This document shows positions 33,766-46,700 of a stretch of DNA of 64,000 nt, piece by piece. Under the pieces are notes generated by a model. The model made no database searches and had not been told where the DNA came from. It worked only from the letters and a program-made list of their open reading frames with translations. A program made the position numbers and the translations under genes. Source of the DNA: Craterostigma plantagineum (taxonomy: Eukaryota > Streptophyta > Magnoliopsida > Lamiales > Linderniaceae); assembly GCA_027422505.1 (NCBI GenBank), contig JAPQWV010000740.1, positions 52,501 through 116,500 on the forward strand, given 5' to 3'. The stretch's first letter is position 1, and the number at the start of each line of letters is the position of its first letter.

Positions 33766-34100
33766 CTCATGGGCGACGGTTGTTTATAGTCATGGGCGAC
33801 ACTTCTAACGCGTCGTCCAGAGCCCCGTCGCCATCTGCACAGTCTTGGGCGATGGTGTGTACCCATCACCGGAGATTAATTATGGGACGGTTGTAGCTGA
33901 AACCATCGCCGAAGACCTTCCGCTGGTCGCTTTTTTTGGGTATGGGCGACGGTTTCCGAGCTAGAAACCGTCGCCCATGATCGTTTAAAATTTACAGGCG
34001 ACGGCTGTTTTGCAAAGAAACCGTCACCTATGATGTTATATTTAATTTTTAAAAAACTAATGTGCGATGGCTCCTACGCTGGGAACCGTCGCCTATGCCT
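33766..34100. repeat. CACTA left subterminal hairpins
   Basis: Inverted pairs such as TATGGGCGACGG/CCGTCGCCCATG (about 33940-33980), ACAGGCGACGG/CCGTCACCTATG (33995-34033) and ATGTGCGATGG/CCGTCGCCTATG (34060-34097). Confidence 0.8.
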
Positions 34101-34829
34101 GTATTTTTCTTAAGTATTTTTTCTGTTTTATTATGCCCCCAACAGTCAAATCCATATCGCAACAATGAAATTCAAAATCACCCAATAATCAATCAATTAC
34201 TAATAATCGTCAATAAAATCAACAGTTACATCATCATCCAACAAACAAATATCGATCCTCGTAACATAAACACAAACATATAAATGTAAAGTCTAACTTC
34301 GTCAAAAGATTGCATATAAAATGCTTCGCCCACAATTCACGTAGTTCATTCAGCTCTTCGACGCCGTAAAGGGAGCACTCTATTATCTATAAAATAGGAT
34401 AATGTTAAACCATACTAATAAACATATATTAAACTTGAAACTTAAAGAAGCTGATGGTTTTAAGGTTTAATACCGTTGGCAAGTTGGTTGTATCATCTCT
34501 GCCGATACGATTGCAGATAATATCGTACATGTATCTCATGACGTAAAATCTACATAACTCACTCCCGCTCGGTTATCATGGGCACTAATTTAGAAAGATT
34601 TTCATGTGATTCAATATCGAATAATGGTAATAATTTAACACAAAATTCATAGTCAAATGCGAACCTTGCATCTCTTCCAAGTAACCCTCGATTTCCTATT
34701 CCGTTTTTGGACTGCACTGGTTAGCGACGCCGTGAGAATTGCCCTGAAACTCGAAAGTAGGTAAAATAAATTAATGTTCTAATATAGAGTTACTAATATA
34801 TGAACTTTATTGTATATAAAACTTACGCA

Positions 34830-35560
34830 TCTATTCGATGACGAACTCTTATCTTCCTTACGCTGATGTTCGGATACGACCGAATCGAACACATATACCG
34901 CGTTCCAGGAGAGAATCAATGACCAATAGAATCCAAAGGTCACTAAACAAACGAAAGAAATGATTATTTATAACATAAGATATAAATCAAGAAAATATAT
35001 ATCTTATTTCTTTACCCGTCACAAAAAGGCGCAAACAAGTAAGTACCGGCCACAGGTGCATCTTTGCTAATAGCAGCCATGAAATCAACTTCACTAATTG
35101 ATGTCTCATTATATTCCATAGCCACTAGACGACTCGGGTCGCAACACTTGAAATTCTCAGACTCCTTATTAAGATACCTGAGAAATATGAATTACTCAAT
35201 AAAATATGTAAAGCGAAAAATAAAACTTGTAATGGCTTTATTAAATAATACGTCAAAAAAAATTGAATAAATGAGGAATCCACACTCAAGAGCTTGAACA
35301 GATCAACGAAGTCTTTGTTGTCAATGTACACAAAGTAGTCTTCGTTACTTGGATTGTAGTAGACATCTCTCATACAGAATGAGAGGAAAGCTGACATTCG
35401 TCTCGTCGCGTGACGCAAGGTAATTGAACAGTGTGCGACACTGCATGCCCAAACTACGCACGACACTGATCGAGGCGTGCAATGCCGTCATCTTGATGAG
35501 TGACATATTTGGCGATTTTGATGACGACTTTCTTTTCCGTGTCTACAAGTAGAATATGTT
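34830..35560 (-). pseudogene. Ulp1-like (C48) peptidase remnant in the CACTA element
   Basis: Minus strand, probably several exons. YIDNKDFVDLFKLLSVDSS and RYLNKESENFKCCDPSRLVA precede an exon reading FMAAISKDAPVAGTYLFAPF. After a GTAAAG...TTTAG intron comes LWILLVIDSL in one frame and AVYVFDSV in another. This matches the SUMO-protease layout HW-x-L..D..VYVFDS, which is often carried by CACTA and MULE elements. The usual catalytic His-Trp reads Leu-Trp here and the frame shifts between the His and Asp motifs, so activity is unlikely. Identification is by motif only. Confidence 0.5.
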
Positions 35561-35981
35561 ACTAAACATTATTATTCGAAAATCAATTAATAGTACTTTT
35601 ATTACCGCATTTTTCGAACGTATTAACTCTCTTGGCCACTGAACGTAGCTGCCTAGTGCATCTCCAAGAGTTATCAGATGCATAGTTGGTACAGGCAGTT
35701 GGACCTCGTCGAGAACGACGGTATCAACGGAGACAACAACGTTGTCTGTCGTAACCGATGTTCAATGAATTTGGGAACGTCCCTCAGTGACTGTGCGAAG
35801 ACCGGCAACCTCTGACGTCCCTTCGTGTCTAACATAACAACATCGAACCTAGGATATTATACGATTTGAAAAGAATAAATTGTTAACGTTACTAAGACAT
35901 TAAGTCGTTAGACATTAACCAATATTAAGAAATGCATACCGTCACATTCATCGACAACAGAAATGGATCTAAAGCTTTGCC

Positions 35982-36560
35982 TCATGAACCGTGAGAACTC
36001 GGTATCTGGTTGGGAGGGTCAAATCCAACATTGCGCGGGCAACTTCGTCTTGCCCCTGTTCGGCACCGAAGGCCCATTTGAGCGAACATAGCCCTCATCT
36101 CAGACCTCATCTCCTCCCGCATCTCATGCCTAAACTTGACCCTCATCTCCTCCCACATCTCGGCCATCAACTGCTCCCTCAACTGGTTCCTCAACTTGCC
36201 CTCATTTGGTCCATGGAAATCTCGCTCGAAGAGGGCCTCGATCACTCAAAGGGGTCAGATGGGTTCGAACACGCTCCGTATCGTCTCATCCTTCCCACAT
36301 CCTCTAGGTCGCCCGTTGTGATCGGGTTTTCTATGAATTTCTCGACAATGCGTCTTTGGCCTATTAGGGACAAATTCTCCTCGAGCTTCTTCGACGTGCA
36401 CCTCTATCTGTCAAATATGAGTTATTGTAAGTGGGATATATATTGTGTGGGGTACTTTTATAGTAGTACACTTACCAATCTATCAGCCAGTTCCTGATTC
36501 GCCGGGTTTATCAAGGTGATATTGACCATCTTTTTCCTTTGCTCATTCGGACTACAGAGA
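35982..36560 (-). pseudogene. En/Spm-type plant transposase remnant (Transposase_24-like) with coiled coil
   Basis: The minus strand reads LIGQRRIVEKFIENPITTGD and MRRYGACSNPSDPF, resembling the RGYGxGxTPS motif of plant Ptta/En/Spm ORF2 proteins. It is followed by REQLMAEMWEEMRVKFRHEM and REEMRSEMRAMFAQMG, a regular coiled coil as in that family's C-terminus. There is at least one stop between the two parts. In CACTA elements this protein binds subterminal repeats, which fits the hairpins at both ends. Confidence 0.55.
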
Positions 36561-36599
36561 TAGTCCTTAATTCTATTATTTCTTTGGAGGATTGATTCG

Positions 36600-38230
36600 G
36601 AGATTTCCCTGTCTTCGGGGGGCATGTGTGTTTGGGCACGCTTTCTTGCCTTTTACACTATTGCCAGACAGATTCCCGTAAGCCGGAAAATCATCTATGG
36701 TACAAAATATCATGGCGCGTAACGTAAACCGTGATTTGATTGATGTCAAATATGGAGGACGTTCTTCAAATCCTCTTGGACATCACGCAGCAGGTCCTCA
36801 TACGATCATTATCATCGTCCGGAGAACCTCTGCTACGACACATCGTCTCCAAATCTAGTGGCACTCTTGTATTAGTTCCGACACCCGCAGAACTAGCTTC
36901 ATCGACGACGGCTTCACCGTGCCATATCCAATTCGTATACCTAGGTTTTAAAACAGGCTATTAACAAATGTTCCTTAACAACATCACTATTCCACCAGTT
37001 CATGTTATTGCAATTACACATGGGCACGAAAAATCTTCGATGTTGCCAACGATTCTGTTCCGCACATCTCATAAATTCGTCCACACCCTTCACATACTCA
37101 GCCTTGTTCGCAAACTATACACCCAACCCGACACATTCCAATAGCCTAAACTATACAAATAAACATACAAGTAATTCACATAAAAGCAAGTACAATTGAT
37201 CGAGGGCTTAATAGGGTCCTTATGGCTCCAACCTAACCCATCTTAAACATTTACTATTGCTTGTAAATGCGTCTTTGAGCTTCTACGGTGACAAAAGTTC
37301 GGCAGCATTCCCCACAGTTCTCCAAATAGACGAACAAATATGAAAAGGATATACATCTAATCCATATGTCTACTCGAAGAACATAAAGAAATGCAAACCA
37401 TATTTTTCATCAACATCGGTCCTCAAACACACACATTTACATCCTAAAGCAACAGTGAACGTTTAAGAACGGTCTCAAACGGGACCATTCCTTGAACGGG
37501 TATCTAAGCTTAAATGAAAACTTAAATTCACAAAGACGAAAGCATATAATCAATACGGGTTTGAAAACTTACGTAATCGTCCGTAGAAGTCAAGCACGAA
37601 TATCACCGAACTTCGCCCAAGCACGATATCACCCAAAGTTGACCCAAACCTGAATTCCGCAAAAAATAAGCTCAATATCAACCTCAAATCAAATATATCA
37701 AGGACTTAAACCAAATTTACGCAGGGAATACCCAAAATTTCGAAAGAGGGGTTTATACAAAGATTCAATTTTCAAAGATAGCATAAATTGCGTAATACAA
37801 TGAGGGAAAATGGATAGGAGATATCTTACCGTGTTGTTGTACTCGGAATCGTCGAAAAATAGTCGTCGTCGCCGGGAAATTTGCCGATAGAGGAGATAGA
37901 CGCGCCCCAATTCGACACCAAATCCAAAATTGACCAACCTAATTTTCGCAAAGATCAAGCTTAATATCAACCTTGGTCAACTATAACACAAGAATAGGCT
38001 ACGAAATCGCATAAAAAACAAGCTCGGAAACCGTAAAAAATCGAAAACCTAACTTTCGATCAACTACCAATTTCAAAACTATAAAGCCTTAGGTCGCAAA
38101 ATACATAGAGGGGAATCGCTTAATGGACTGTGCTCTCCATGCTCAGATACGTCGGAAATCGTTCGAATTTCGACGGAAATCGCCTAAAGCCGCGCCTCAC
38201 TATATTTTTTTTCGTCCGTTCGAAATGTGA
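36600..38230. other. CACTA interior without recognisable gene
   Basis: AT-rich DNA with short frames only. It probably includes introns and 5' sequence of the minus-strand gene, but I could not place exons. Confidence 0.4.
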
Positions 38231-38249
38231 AGAAAGGAAGGTGGGTTTT

Positions 38250-38800
38250 TAAAGACTCATGGGCGACGGTTGTTACGAAAAATCCAATAGCCGTCGCCCA
38301 TGACATATATATTTTATTTTTTTCATAAATCAGCTCATGGGCGACGGCTATTACGAAACAATCCGGTAACCGTCGCCCATGACATATATATTTTTATAAA
38401 TTAGCTCATGGGTGACGGCTGTTACGGGAACGTCGCCCATGACATATATATTTTAATTTTTTTCCAAATCATAGGCGACGGTTATGTCGGAAACACTAGT
38501 GGCCCAAAGTTATATTTTTTTTTAAAAAAAAGTATATAATGGGCGACAAGTTTTTATTTCATCAAACAACCGTCGCCCATACTGAAAAAAATAAGTTTAA
38601 AACAATAAAAGAATTGGGCGTCGGATGTTTAGTCTTACCCGTCGCCGAAAAGTTCACTAAATTTACAGGCGACGGTTTGTATGAAACAACCGTAGCCTAT
38701 GATCACCGAAACTTAAAAAACAACTATATTAATGCCACCGCGTCTATTATGGGCGACGGATTTTGTACAACCGTCGCCTATAGTGCCGTGGCCTATTCAT
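38250..38800. repeat. CACTA right subterminal hairpin array
   Basis: At least seven inverted pairs: two perfect 12-bp CATGGGCGACGG/CCGTCGCCCATG stems (38260-38310, 38335-38381), then weaker ones including ACAGGCGACGG/CCGTAGCCTATG (38665-38701) and TATGGGCGACGG/CCGTCGCCTAT (38748-38781). Confidence 0.85.
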
Positions 38801-38818
38801 CATTTTCTACTAGTGTCA

Positions 38819-39085
38819 CTGTAAGACCAGTAAAGGACCGTCGAGTCATCAAAGCGAAGCCACTTCTGCATCGCAATAAGCTTTACCTTTTATATCATTT
38901 TGTTTCTGAAAGAACTATTCCATGACTAGGTGATCCTTTTAATACCTCAAAATTCGATAAGCAGTTTGGAGTTGTCATTGCGTATGAATTGTGGTAAAAC
39001 TCTGAACAACAAAACTTATATTCGGTTTCGTCATTCAAAATATACGAGCCTCCCCATAAGCCTTTGATCCTTGGAAAAATCAATT
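38819..39085 (-). pseudogene. Copia-C RNase H upstream fragment
   Basis: The minus strand contains AYCDAEVAS and a RSFTGL segment (from the YSDADWAG..DRRSTTG motif), continuing the fragment at 33446-33751 across the CACTA insertion. It is highly degraded. Confidence 0.5.
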
Positions 39086-39108
39086 AGTAAGTCATCTGTG
39101 CTAGATAG

Positions 39109-41230
39109 AAGGTAATTAGGATAGGAGATATTGACAATGCTGGTTCAGTATCAAAGATCGAGCTTTCATAAACTCTAATCTCGGTATCTCTAAGCTTGTC
39201 AGGACTTCCATCTCAACCGGATGATTACCAATTACCTTGCTTTGTGAACAACATGAAACTGGTGGTGAATGAGCGCCGTGGGGGGAAGATGCAATTCGTA
39301 CCCACTCCATTTCGGTTTCGTAACTCGAATTGACCGTAATACTTCGCTGCAATTTTTTACGAGTTTGGAGCCATGAAAGTTTGCATATGGGGTCGTACAT
39401 TAAGAAACACTTTATCACACACGTGAATTCCAGCTCACGGCGGCGTTATTTGCATAGTAGCTCATGCAATTTTGAGCTCTTTCCAATTTTTACCTCAATC
39501 GTTGACGTATCTTGTCTCGTTCCTCTAATACTTCCATAACTGCTTCAATTTTGCACCCTTCCTGTACAAATCGTTGTATAGTTGGTGGCTGTCTCCCGTA
39601 AACCACCTTGAACAAGTGAGTTTCGCCGTTGGTTGAAAGGATGTGTTGTACCCGTATTCTGCCCACGCTAACCACCCTACACACTTTCTTGGCTGCGACG
39701 CGATAAACATCGCAAATAAGTCTCGAATGTTCGATTAAGAGCCTTGGTCTGGCCATACGATTGGGGTGATATGCATGACTAAATTTCAGAGCCCCGTTCC
39801 ATGTAGTTTAAACAATTTCCCGCCAAAAGTACTCACGAATATCGGTCCTCGTTCGCTAACTATCTTTCGCGGAAGACCGAGTAGTCTCACTTTTTCCTTG
39901 ACGAACTTCTCAGTTAAATTCCTTATTGTAACTAGCGTACTCAACATCATAAAATGCCCATATTTTGATAAACTGTCTACGACAACCCAAATAGTAGCGT
40001 AGCCTTGGGATTTTGGCAAACCCGTAATGAAGTCTATCGAGATGTCTTCCCTGACCATTACTGGAATCGGTAGCGGTCGTAACAATCCGATCGGATGTTG
40101 TGATTCATCATGTTCTTACTTTGATTTCTGACCAACTAAGCATATATTCATGTATTCCTGAGGCTTGATGCATCCCCGTCAATAGACTCACGGAGCAATT
40201 CGCCCGATAGGTATGAAACACCCTGCATGTCCCCTAGTTGGTGTATCATGAAAGTTGTACATCAGCTTCGGAATCTAGGCTGAGTCAGTGTGTAAGACTG
40301 CGCGTCCTTGGAGTGGGTCAGATTTGGGGCTAGAGGCGAATAAACCACCGTCGATGCGCGTAAAGCGGATGATGAGCCACGGTCGCCGGAAAATTTTGTT
40401 CGATTTCCACATGTTCCTCCTCGCTTCCTGTTGATACTTTCTTTTCGATATTTTTGGCAATATGCATTCCTCCTCCAAGTTCTTAGGTATCAGGATTCGA
40501 AGGTCGCAATGGACATCTTTCGTTAGCCCGTTCATGAAGTATCCATATAATGAATGATCTAACTACGATCGACACTTGATTGATACTTGAATGGAGAATC
40601 AATACAGTTGACGATGGAGCATGTTTGCTTGATGGCTGCCAAGTGCTCGCATGACTTCCTTCATATCTATCATTGAATTCGAACCATTAGAGCATTGGTA
40701 AACTGCTGCCATGTGATCTCGAGCGCGACTGAAGCCATCCGAACCAATTAAGAGCCAACCCTTCATAGCCACGAGTACTAATGAGATTTTTGACCTTCAG
40801 AGATCATGGATTTCAAATCATTTTCCACTCGAGCATTCCGCCTATGAGGATCACTTCCGTCGAACGTGGGAAGCGATAGATTGGTCATAGACCCTATACC
40901 ACCGGTTGATGTTCCACCCTAGCCGTTGATGTTGCGTGAGAGTTATTTGTTTCTTCAAACATGGATCCAGTTGTGAAATTCCCGATAAAACACGTAGTAT
41001 TTCAGCCATCAATTCTTGATGGCATCATGCATGCCATCATCTGAATCTGTCTTCAACCATAACACTAATAATTCTTCACAAGTTTAGTTTACTGTTGGTT
41101 AAGGAATCTCTTCCCCAGGCTCGGATCCGCAGTCGGACTAAATTTATATAAGGTAATTGGATTAGGAGAGGAGGGATCTTGAAAAGGCTGGTTCCTATCA
41201 AAGGTCGAGCTTTCATAAACTCTAAACCAA
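39109..41230 (-). pseudogene. Degenerate chromovirus-like gypsy fragment
   Basis: Minus-strand order gag to integrase with the middle deleted. 40275-41100 holds gag pieces (MNGLTKDVHCDLRIL). 39786-40085 is an integrase core, DFITGLPKSQGYATIWVVVD and SKYGHFMM, with the second Asp region VSERGPIF (Asp to Glu). 39525-39756 has WAEYGYNTSF-type sequence. Two similar ends (39113-39178 and 41155-41226, both containing CGAGCTTTCATAAACTCTAA) may be LTR relics. Protease and RT are missing. Confidence 0.6.
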
Positions 41231-41603
41231 CCTTTCTTTCACAAATTATTGCATTCGAATTACAAGAACATCTATGCCATTTTATAAGCCCTATGACTCA
41301 ATACAAAAGAAAAACTATAATATCTCCTAGGGAATAACTATATTTAAATAACGTATTCTAATACCTAACGGGAGGATTTGTTGCCTAAAATATATCTCTC
41401 TTTTTATCTCTCTTATCTCTATTTGTTTTATAGTAAATAATTGTTAGGTCCTAGATTATCAACTCCTAGATCGTAGTTTTGAATCCTTAGTTAATCGTTT
41501 AAAGTCATGCGAAATCTAGGCTCGATCGAAAAACTCAATTTGAAGAACTTGAGAGAGAATTCGCTTAGTGAGAGAAGGTACTTGCTGTTTCTCTCTCTCT
41601 ATA
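41231..41603. other. No gene seen
   Basis: AT-rich sequence, possibly the rest of the old gypsy LTR plus unique DNA, ending in a CT repeat (CTCTCTCTCTATA) that abuts the next element. Confidence 0.4.
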
Positions 41604-44600
41604 TGTCGCGACCGATTTCCTAACCACCTATTCTAGCGTATTCCTACATGCCAGCGAGTTGTGAGTAGTGAGTGCATCAAAAATGCGTATAAATTTTTCA
41701 TTTTCCATTTACAAAATGAAACATCGTCCTATACATGACAAAAGAATGCGTGTGTCAGACATTATGTCCAGACATGGTCTACTACAAAGGTGAAGGTGCG
41801 TCGGCACAGCAAAAAGGCAGAAAAGCTGCTCGTTGCGCCCGGCCTCACAGGTCGTCATCCACACCACACGTCCAGCCCAAAAGCAGCGTGAAGCTTCAAA
41901 GGTCGGCCTTGTCTTCAATCAAGATCACATACCGTGATCGTCGGTGCCTACAACCACAACATAAGGAATGAGCCACCGAGGCTCAGTAAGTAGAAATCAT
42001 GCATGTATGCACGTGACATTCCCCGCAAAGGCAATCCGCATCGATGCATATAACACTCGCAAAAGGCAATCCGCGCCGATGCATATAACACTCGCAAAGG
42101 CAATCCGCGCCGATGCATATAACACCGTACTAACGTACTCAGGCCCTCGGCTAATCTCACTATGCACCACAAGAGCTCACGTCCCTCCGGGACAATACGA
42201 CAGCGGTCCACGCAGGATGGCCGAACCCTAGGATGCACATCGTTCCCCTAGGTGGCCATATGAACCCCGGTCGTCCCCGACTGTCCGGCGGTCGCTCACG
42301 CTGGTAGCCCACGCTGAGGTCGCCTACACTAGGGTTCCACCCTGTGTCGCTTATACCCTCAGGTGGCACCCTCCAGGTCGCACCTGACCGCCACGGGCCA
42401 TGCCCAAATCCTATACACAGGATGTCAATATAATCTACAATAATAGTACAACGACGCTAAAACGCCGCCCTGGTAGCATAGGAGACAGCCCCTGACTCAA
42501 CTATGAGTCGACACACTGCCCACATCGGCAAGTCCTCGTCGCGTACAAGCGACATATCATTATGCACACTCAGTCCCACGACCCTTCCCCATGAGTTCGT
42601 GCGTGCACATGAATATGCATATGCGAATAAATGCAATTTATGCTAATCACATGAAAGCGTTACGATTAGTCCACATAATCATGAAATCACGTAGGCACAT
42701 AGTCACACAGAACACATAACACACAGTTATGTGTTGTAGTTGGATTTCTACTTACCTGTCGTCCGAGCGAAATTAGTATTCTCCTCGTTCGCTCCTAACG
42801 TACGACCTTTGGAATAAATATTATCGTATCAGTAATAGGTCTTTATTAATTAATTAGGTCGAACTAAATTATCGACTACATTCATTTTGTTAAACTCTAA
42901 GTCGTTAGCTTCTAGCCTAGGTCGAGTCCCTGGTCCCATAATTTTCTAAGTAAAGTTAGTATCGAATTTGTGACTCAACGTTCGGCGAGATTAGCAAATT
43001 GTTAGTTTTTTCGATTTGCCCGATTTCAATTTATCTTGAAGTCACCCGATTGTGATATCATGAACCAAAACTCGGCGATTTGTTCTACTCGCGCCACATA
43101 TAGGTTTTCATTAAAATCGCTCGATTCCATGTAGATAACAAATCGCCCGTTTGTGCAAGCCTCGACCAGGGTTTCGCCCGATTTAGTTTGCATAAGATCT
43201 TCCATCGGCCGATTTGTAAATCGCCGCGTCTTTTCGTCATCATGACGTCAGCCCGAACCATGCATGGGGTAAGGATTGTTTTCGGCCGATTTGAGGGTTT
43301 GCAAGGATGGAAATCGATTAGAGGAGCTCGGCGATTTCACCTCCGCTTGACACGTGTTACGGCAAGAATTTGCCCGATTTACGTGTGCATGGGGAATCAC
43401 CCGATTTTGGGTTTGCATGGAATCGCCCATTCCGTTTTCTAACATGGTACATTTCGACTGATCCCCTATAGCTAACAAATCGCCCGATTTTCTAACTTAA
43501 TCGAAGTTTATACTATATGTGACTCATTTTCAACCGCCCGATTTTGTCACCAATCCTAAAGAATCGCCCGAAACCACATTCCTAGTTACTTCTACCCTGA
43601 ATTTCTAAGTTCTACGGCTTCATTCTGCCTCGAAATGTCAAACACCACCTAAGGATCTTCTGTGGATGAAGTAATGAGCCTCAGCGCAAGTTAGACTAGC
43701 CAGAATCAAGCAATAATCTCGAGGGAAACTCTTAGTTATGATTTCTTTTCAAATCCTAAGGTTTTTGCCGTCTATGGTACCTTCGGATTCTTAAATCCCC
43801 TAAATCTTAAACGTGCTTTAACACCTAGTAATGGAAATCAAAGTAGCTTAAAGCGGTAAGTTCACTTACTCGAAATCCTAAGCAAGTTGGAGTGGTCCTT
43901 TGGGATGAATTCTCTCGGCTCCTTCTCTTTTTCTTTCTTGGTTTTTCGTTGACTTTGGAGTGAAAATGGTAAAGATTGAATTGTTTGGATTAGATATTTA
44001 TCATAGGTTATAGGGTGGAATTAGAGTTAACGTGGTTCTCCTCATTTTGAGGAAAAGTTGTCCCTCACTTGTTTTGTTATAAGTTGGGCATAGTGTTAAA
44101 TGTTTTTGTTCCAAGTTTACATGTTGTATGCTAATTATCTCAATTGCTCGATTTCACTCATTCGATCGGCCATTAAGTACGCACATGGAAATCGATCGAT
44201 TTCCACTTGTTTGGAGCTCGGCGATTTCTTCCTTCCATGCCACGTGTACTTTACTCATTCTAATCGGCCGATTTCAACATCTAATCACTAACCACTTCAC
44301 TCCATAATCGCATGAAATGAGGCTTAGTAGAGCTTGATGAGATCGCCCGATTCCTACCCGATTTATCCTATGATTTTAGCTTCTAATTATAAGAGAATCG
44401 GCCGATTTCTAATTTGCTCAATTGAGCTCGGCGATTTCTCGATGCGTACCACGTGTGAATCCAATAAAATTTTCTAAGTCCCTTAACACATAATCCTAAT
44501 CCGTAGCACATTTAGGAATTAAATCGCACAGCCTGAAGTCATATAGACTCGAATTAATGGCACATAATCGCACATGATTCACATAAGCATATATCGAGTA

Positions 44601-44679
44601 CGGATTTAAACACGTAAATACTTAGGTCATATACGTAATTTGTTGGCCCTAAAGACTTACGGGGAACCCGGGTGCTACA
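41604..44679 (-). repeat. 3' LTR of the Tekay-like element (3076 bp)
   Basis: On the minus strand, TGTAGCACCCGGGTTCC to GGTCGCGACA. It includes three tandem units of about 37 bp (AAGGCAATCCGCGCCGATGC, 42030-42125). The matching part of the 5' LTR is at 49316-50898. Confidence 0.88.
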
Positions 44680-44680
44680 T

Positions 44681-44691
44681 CCTCCCCCCTT
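44681..44691 (-). other. Polypurine tract of the Tekay-like element
   Basis: Minus strand AAGGGGGGAGG immediately before the LTR TG. Confidence 0.85.
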
Positions 44692-44851
44692 AAGGAGGAT
44701 TTCGCCCCCGAAATCAGCCCGTTCGGAACAATTCAGGATAGCGGATTTTCATCTCATCTCACGTTCCCAGTGGCTTCCTCCACTGACTGATTTCGCCGCA
44801 GAACTTTTACTAGAGGAATTTCTTTGTTCCTAAGCCTCTTTGTCTCATGCA

Positions 44852-45960
44852 TCAATATTTCCACGGGAATTTCCCGTAACTCAGATCTGGTTTCAAGCGT
44901 TGGTGCAGTGAGTCGTTTATCAACACGTGGCTTGGGTCAGCGATATACTTCCGCAATGTGGAAACATGAAATACATCGTGTACTTGCGATAACGATGCAG
45001 GTAGTTCTAGTTGGTACGCTACTTCGCCAACTCTTTTATTATCTTGAAGGGACCAATGTATCTCGGGCTTAGTTTTCCCTTCTTTCCGAACCTTTTGACT
45101 CCCTTCATTGGTGATACTTTCACGAAGACCCAATCATCCACCTCGAATTCTAGCGGTCTGCGTCTCCGATCCGCATAACTCTTCTGTCTACTCTCTGCCG
45201 TGCGCATTCTTTCTCGGATCGTCGTGATAATTCCCGTCATTTCCCGTATCATGTCTGGGCCTAACATCGCCCGTTCACCGACTTCATCCCAATGCACTGG
45301 GGACCTGCACTTTCGTCCGTACAAGGCTTCATATGGAGCCATCCCAATCGTGTCTGGTAACTGTTGTTGTACGAGAATTCTACAAGTGGAAGGTATTTGC
45401 TCCATTGCCTTTGAAGCCGAGTACGCAGGCTCGTAGCATATCCTCCAGAGTCTGGATAGTCCGCTCGGATTGGCCGTCCGTTTGCGGATGGTAGGCCGTA
45501 CTAAATGACAGCTTTGTTCCCATTGCCTTCTGTAAACTTGTCCAGAACTTAGATAGGAACCGTGAGTCGCGGTCTGAAACTATCGTTAAGGGTGTTCCGT
45601 GGAGTCTTACTATCTCTTGGATGTACAGTTCCGCGTATCGCTCCATGGTGAACGTTGTACTTATCGGCAGAAAATGAGCAGATTTCGTGAGCCGATCAAC
45701 GATCACCCATATTGCGTCGTGCCCTTTCGCATTCTTAGGCAGTCCGACGACGAAGTCCATCGTTACATTGTCCCACTTCCACTCTGGGATAGGTAACGGT
45801 TGCAGCGTTCCTGCGGGCCGTTGATGTTCTGCCTTAATTTGCTGGCAGGTGAGGCATTGGCTTACGAACGTTGCTACGTCTTTCTTCATTCCCGGCCACC
45901 AGTAGTTAGCCCTTAGATCCCTATACAGCTTCGTAGCTCCTGGGTGTACCGACTATGGCG
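44852..45960 (-). pseudogene. pol: Tekay-like integrase, frameshifted
   Basis: Minus strand: [20 protein letters not shown] (CC half of the HHCC zinc site), then [48 protein letters not shown] and [19 protein letters not shown]. This gives the catalytic Asp, Asp and Glu. A frame change near 45400 leads to PYEALYGRKCRSPVHWDEVG and KVSPMKGVKRFGKKGKLSPR; a further break near 45070 leads to VAYQLELPASLSQVHDVFHV. Core residues are present, but two frame breaks prevent a full protein as read. I could not confirm a chromodomain. Confidence 0.85.
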
Positions 45961-45978
45961 TGGTATGTGCTTCCGTCA

Positions 45979-46700
45979 TTATAACTCGTCTAAGATCCAC
46001 GTCGTTCGGTACGTATAATCTACTCTTGTAGTATAAGTTTGTGCCATCCCGAAACACGAAATCTGTCGTCGACTGCTCGGTTTTGCGCTCCCTTGGTTTT
46101 CAGGTAGAATTCGTCGTTTTTCTGTGCCGTTTTGACCTGCTCCAATAGCGTTGGTTGCAGAGTCAGGGCTGCTAACTTCACCTCGACTTCTCCCAATGGG
46201 ACGATTTCTACGTCGAGTCGTTGAAGTTCCGTGCTTACTGATTTCCCGGCTTAGAGCATCCGCTACCACGTTCGCCTTTCCTGGGTGGTAGTTGATCACG
46301 CAATCATAATCTTTCACCAATTCCAGCCACCGTCTCTGTCGCATATTGAGTTCCTTCTGGGTGAAGAAATACTTTAAACTCTTGTGATCGGTGTAGATTT
46401 CGCATCTTTCTCCATACAGGTAATGCCTCCAAATCTTGAGAGCAAAGACTACCGCAGCGAGCTCCAGGTCGTGCGTAGGGTAGTTCTTCTCGTACTCCTT
46501 CAATTGCCGTGAGGCGTAAGCCACCACGTAGTACGCATCTAACCCGTTCTTTGAGGCGTCACTATACACTGAGAACCCTCCCGCTCCCGTGGGTATCGTC
46601 AATACTGGGCCGTAGTCAGTCGCTTCTTCAGTTCCTGAAAGCTTCGTTCGCATTCTTCGCTCCATTGAAAATGAGTGTTCTTTCTGGTTAGCTTCGTGAG
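45979..46700 (-). pseudogene. pol: Tekay-like RNase H
   Basis: Minus strand [14 protein letters not shown] (first catalytic Asp), [40 protein letters not shown] and [20 protein letters not shown], then [15 protein letters not shown]. This is the canonical gypsy RNase H plus tether. The frame is open across the domain and shifts after about 46250. Confidence 0.88.

Larger units (their letters stand above)
33752..38815 (-). mobile_element. CACTA (En/Spm) DNA transposon
   Basis: Left end CACTTGCAGGAATAC, right end inverted CACTAGTAGAAAATG, flanked by a 3-bp duplication TCA (33749-33751 and 38816-38818), which is the CACTA signature. Both subterminal regions hold many inverted GGGCGACGG/CCGTCGCCC hairpins. 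The interior has minus-strand remnants of an En/Spm-type second ORF and a Ulp1-like protease, but I found no TNPD-type main transposase, so it is probably defective. Confidence 0.85.

Noticed and set aside
33766..38800. GGGCGACGG repeats as a regulatory or CRISPR-like array
   Set aside because: They are confined to the two ends of a CACTA element with matching TIRs and a TCA duplication, the expected subterminal repeats.
42030..42125. Regular 37-bp direct repeats resembling a CRISPR array
   Set aside because: Units are directly adjacent without unique spacers and lie in a plant retroelement LTR (also at 49733-49830).
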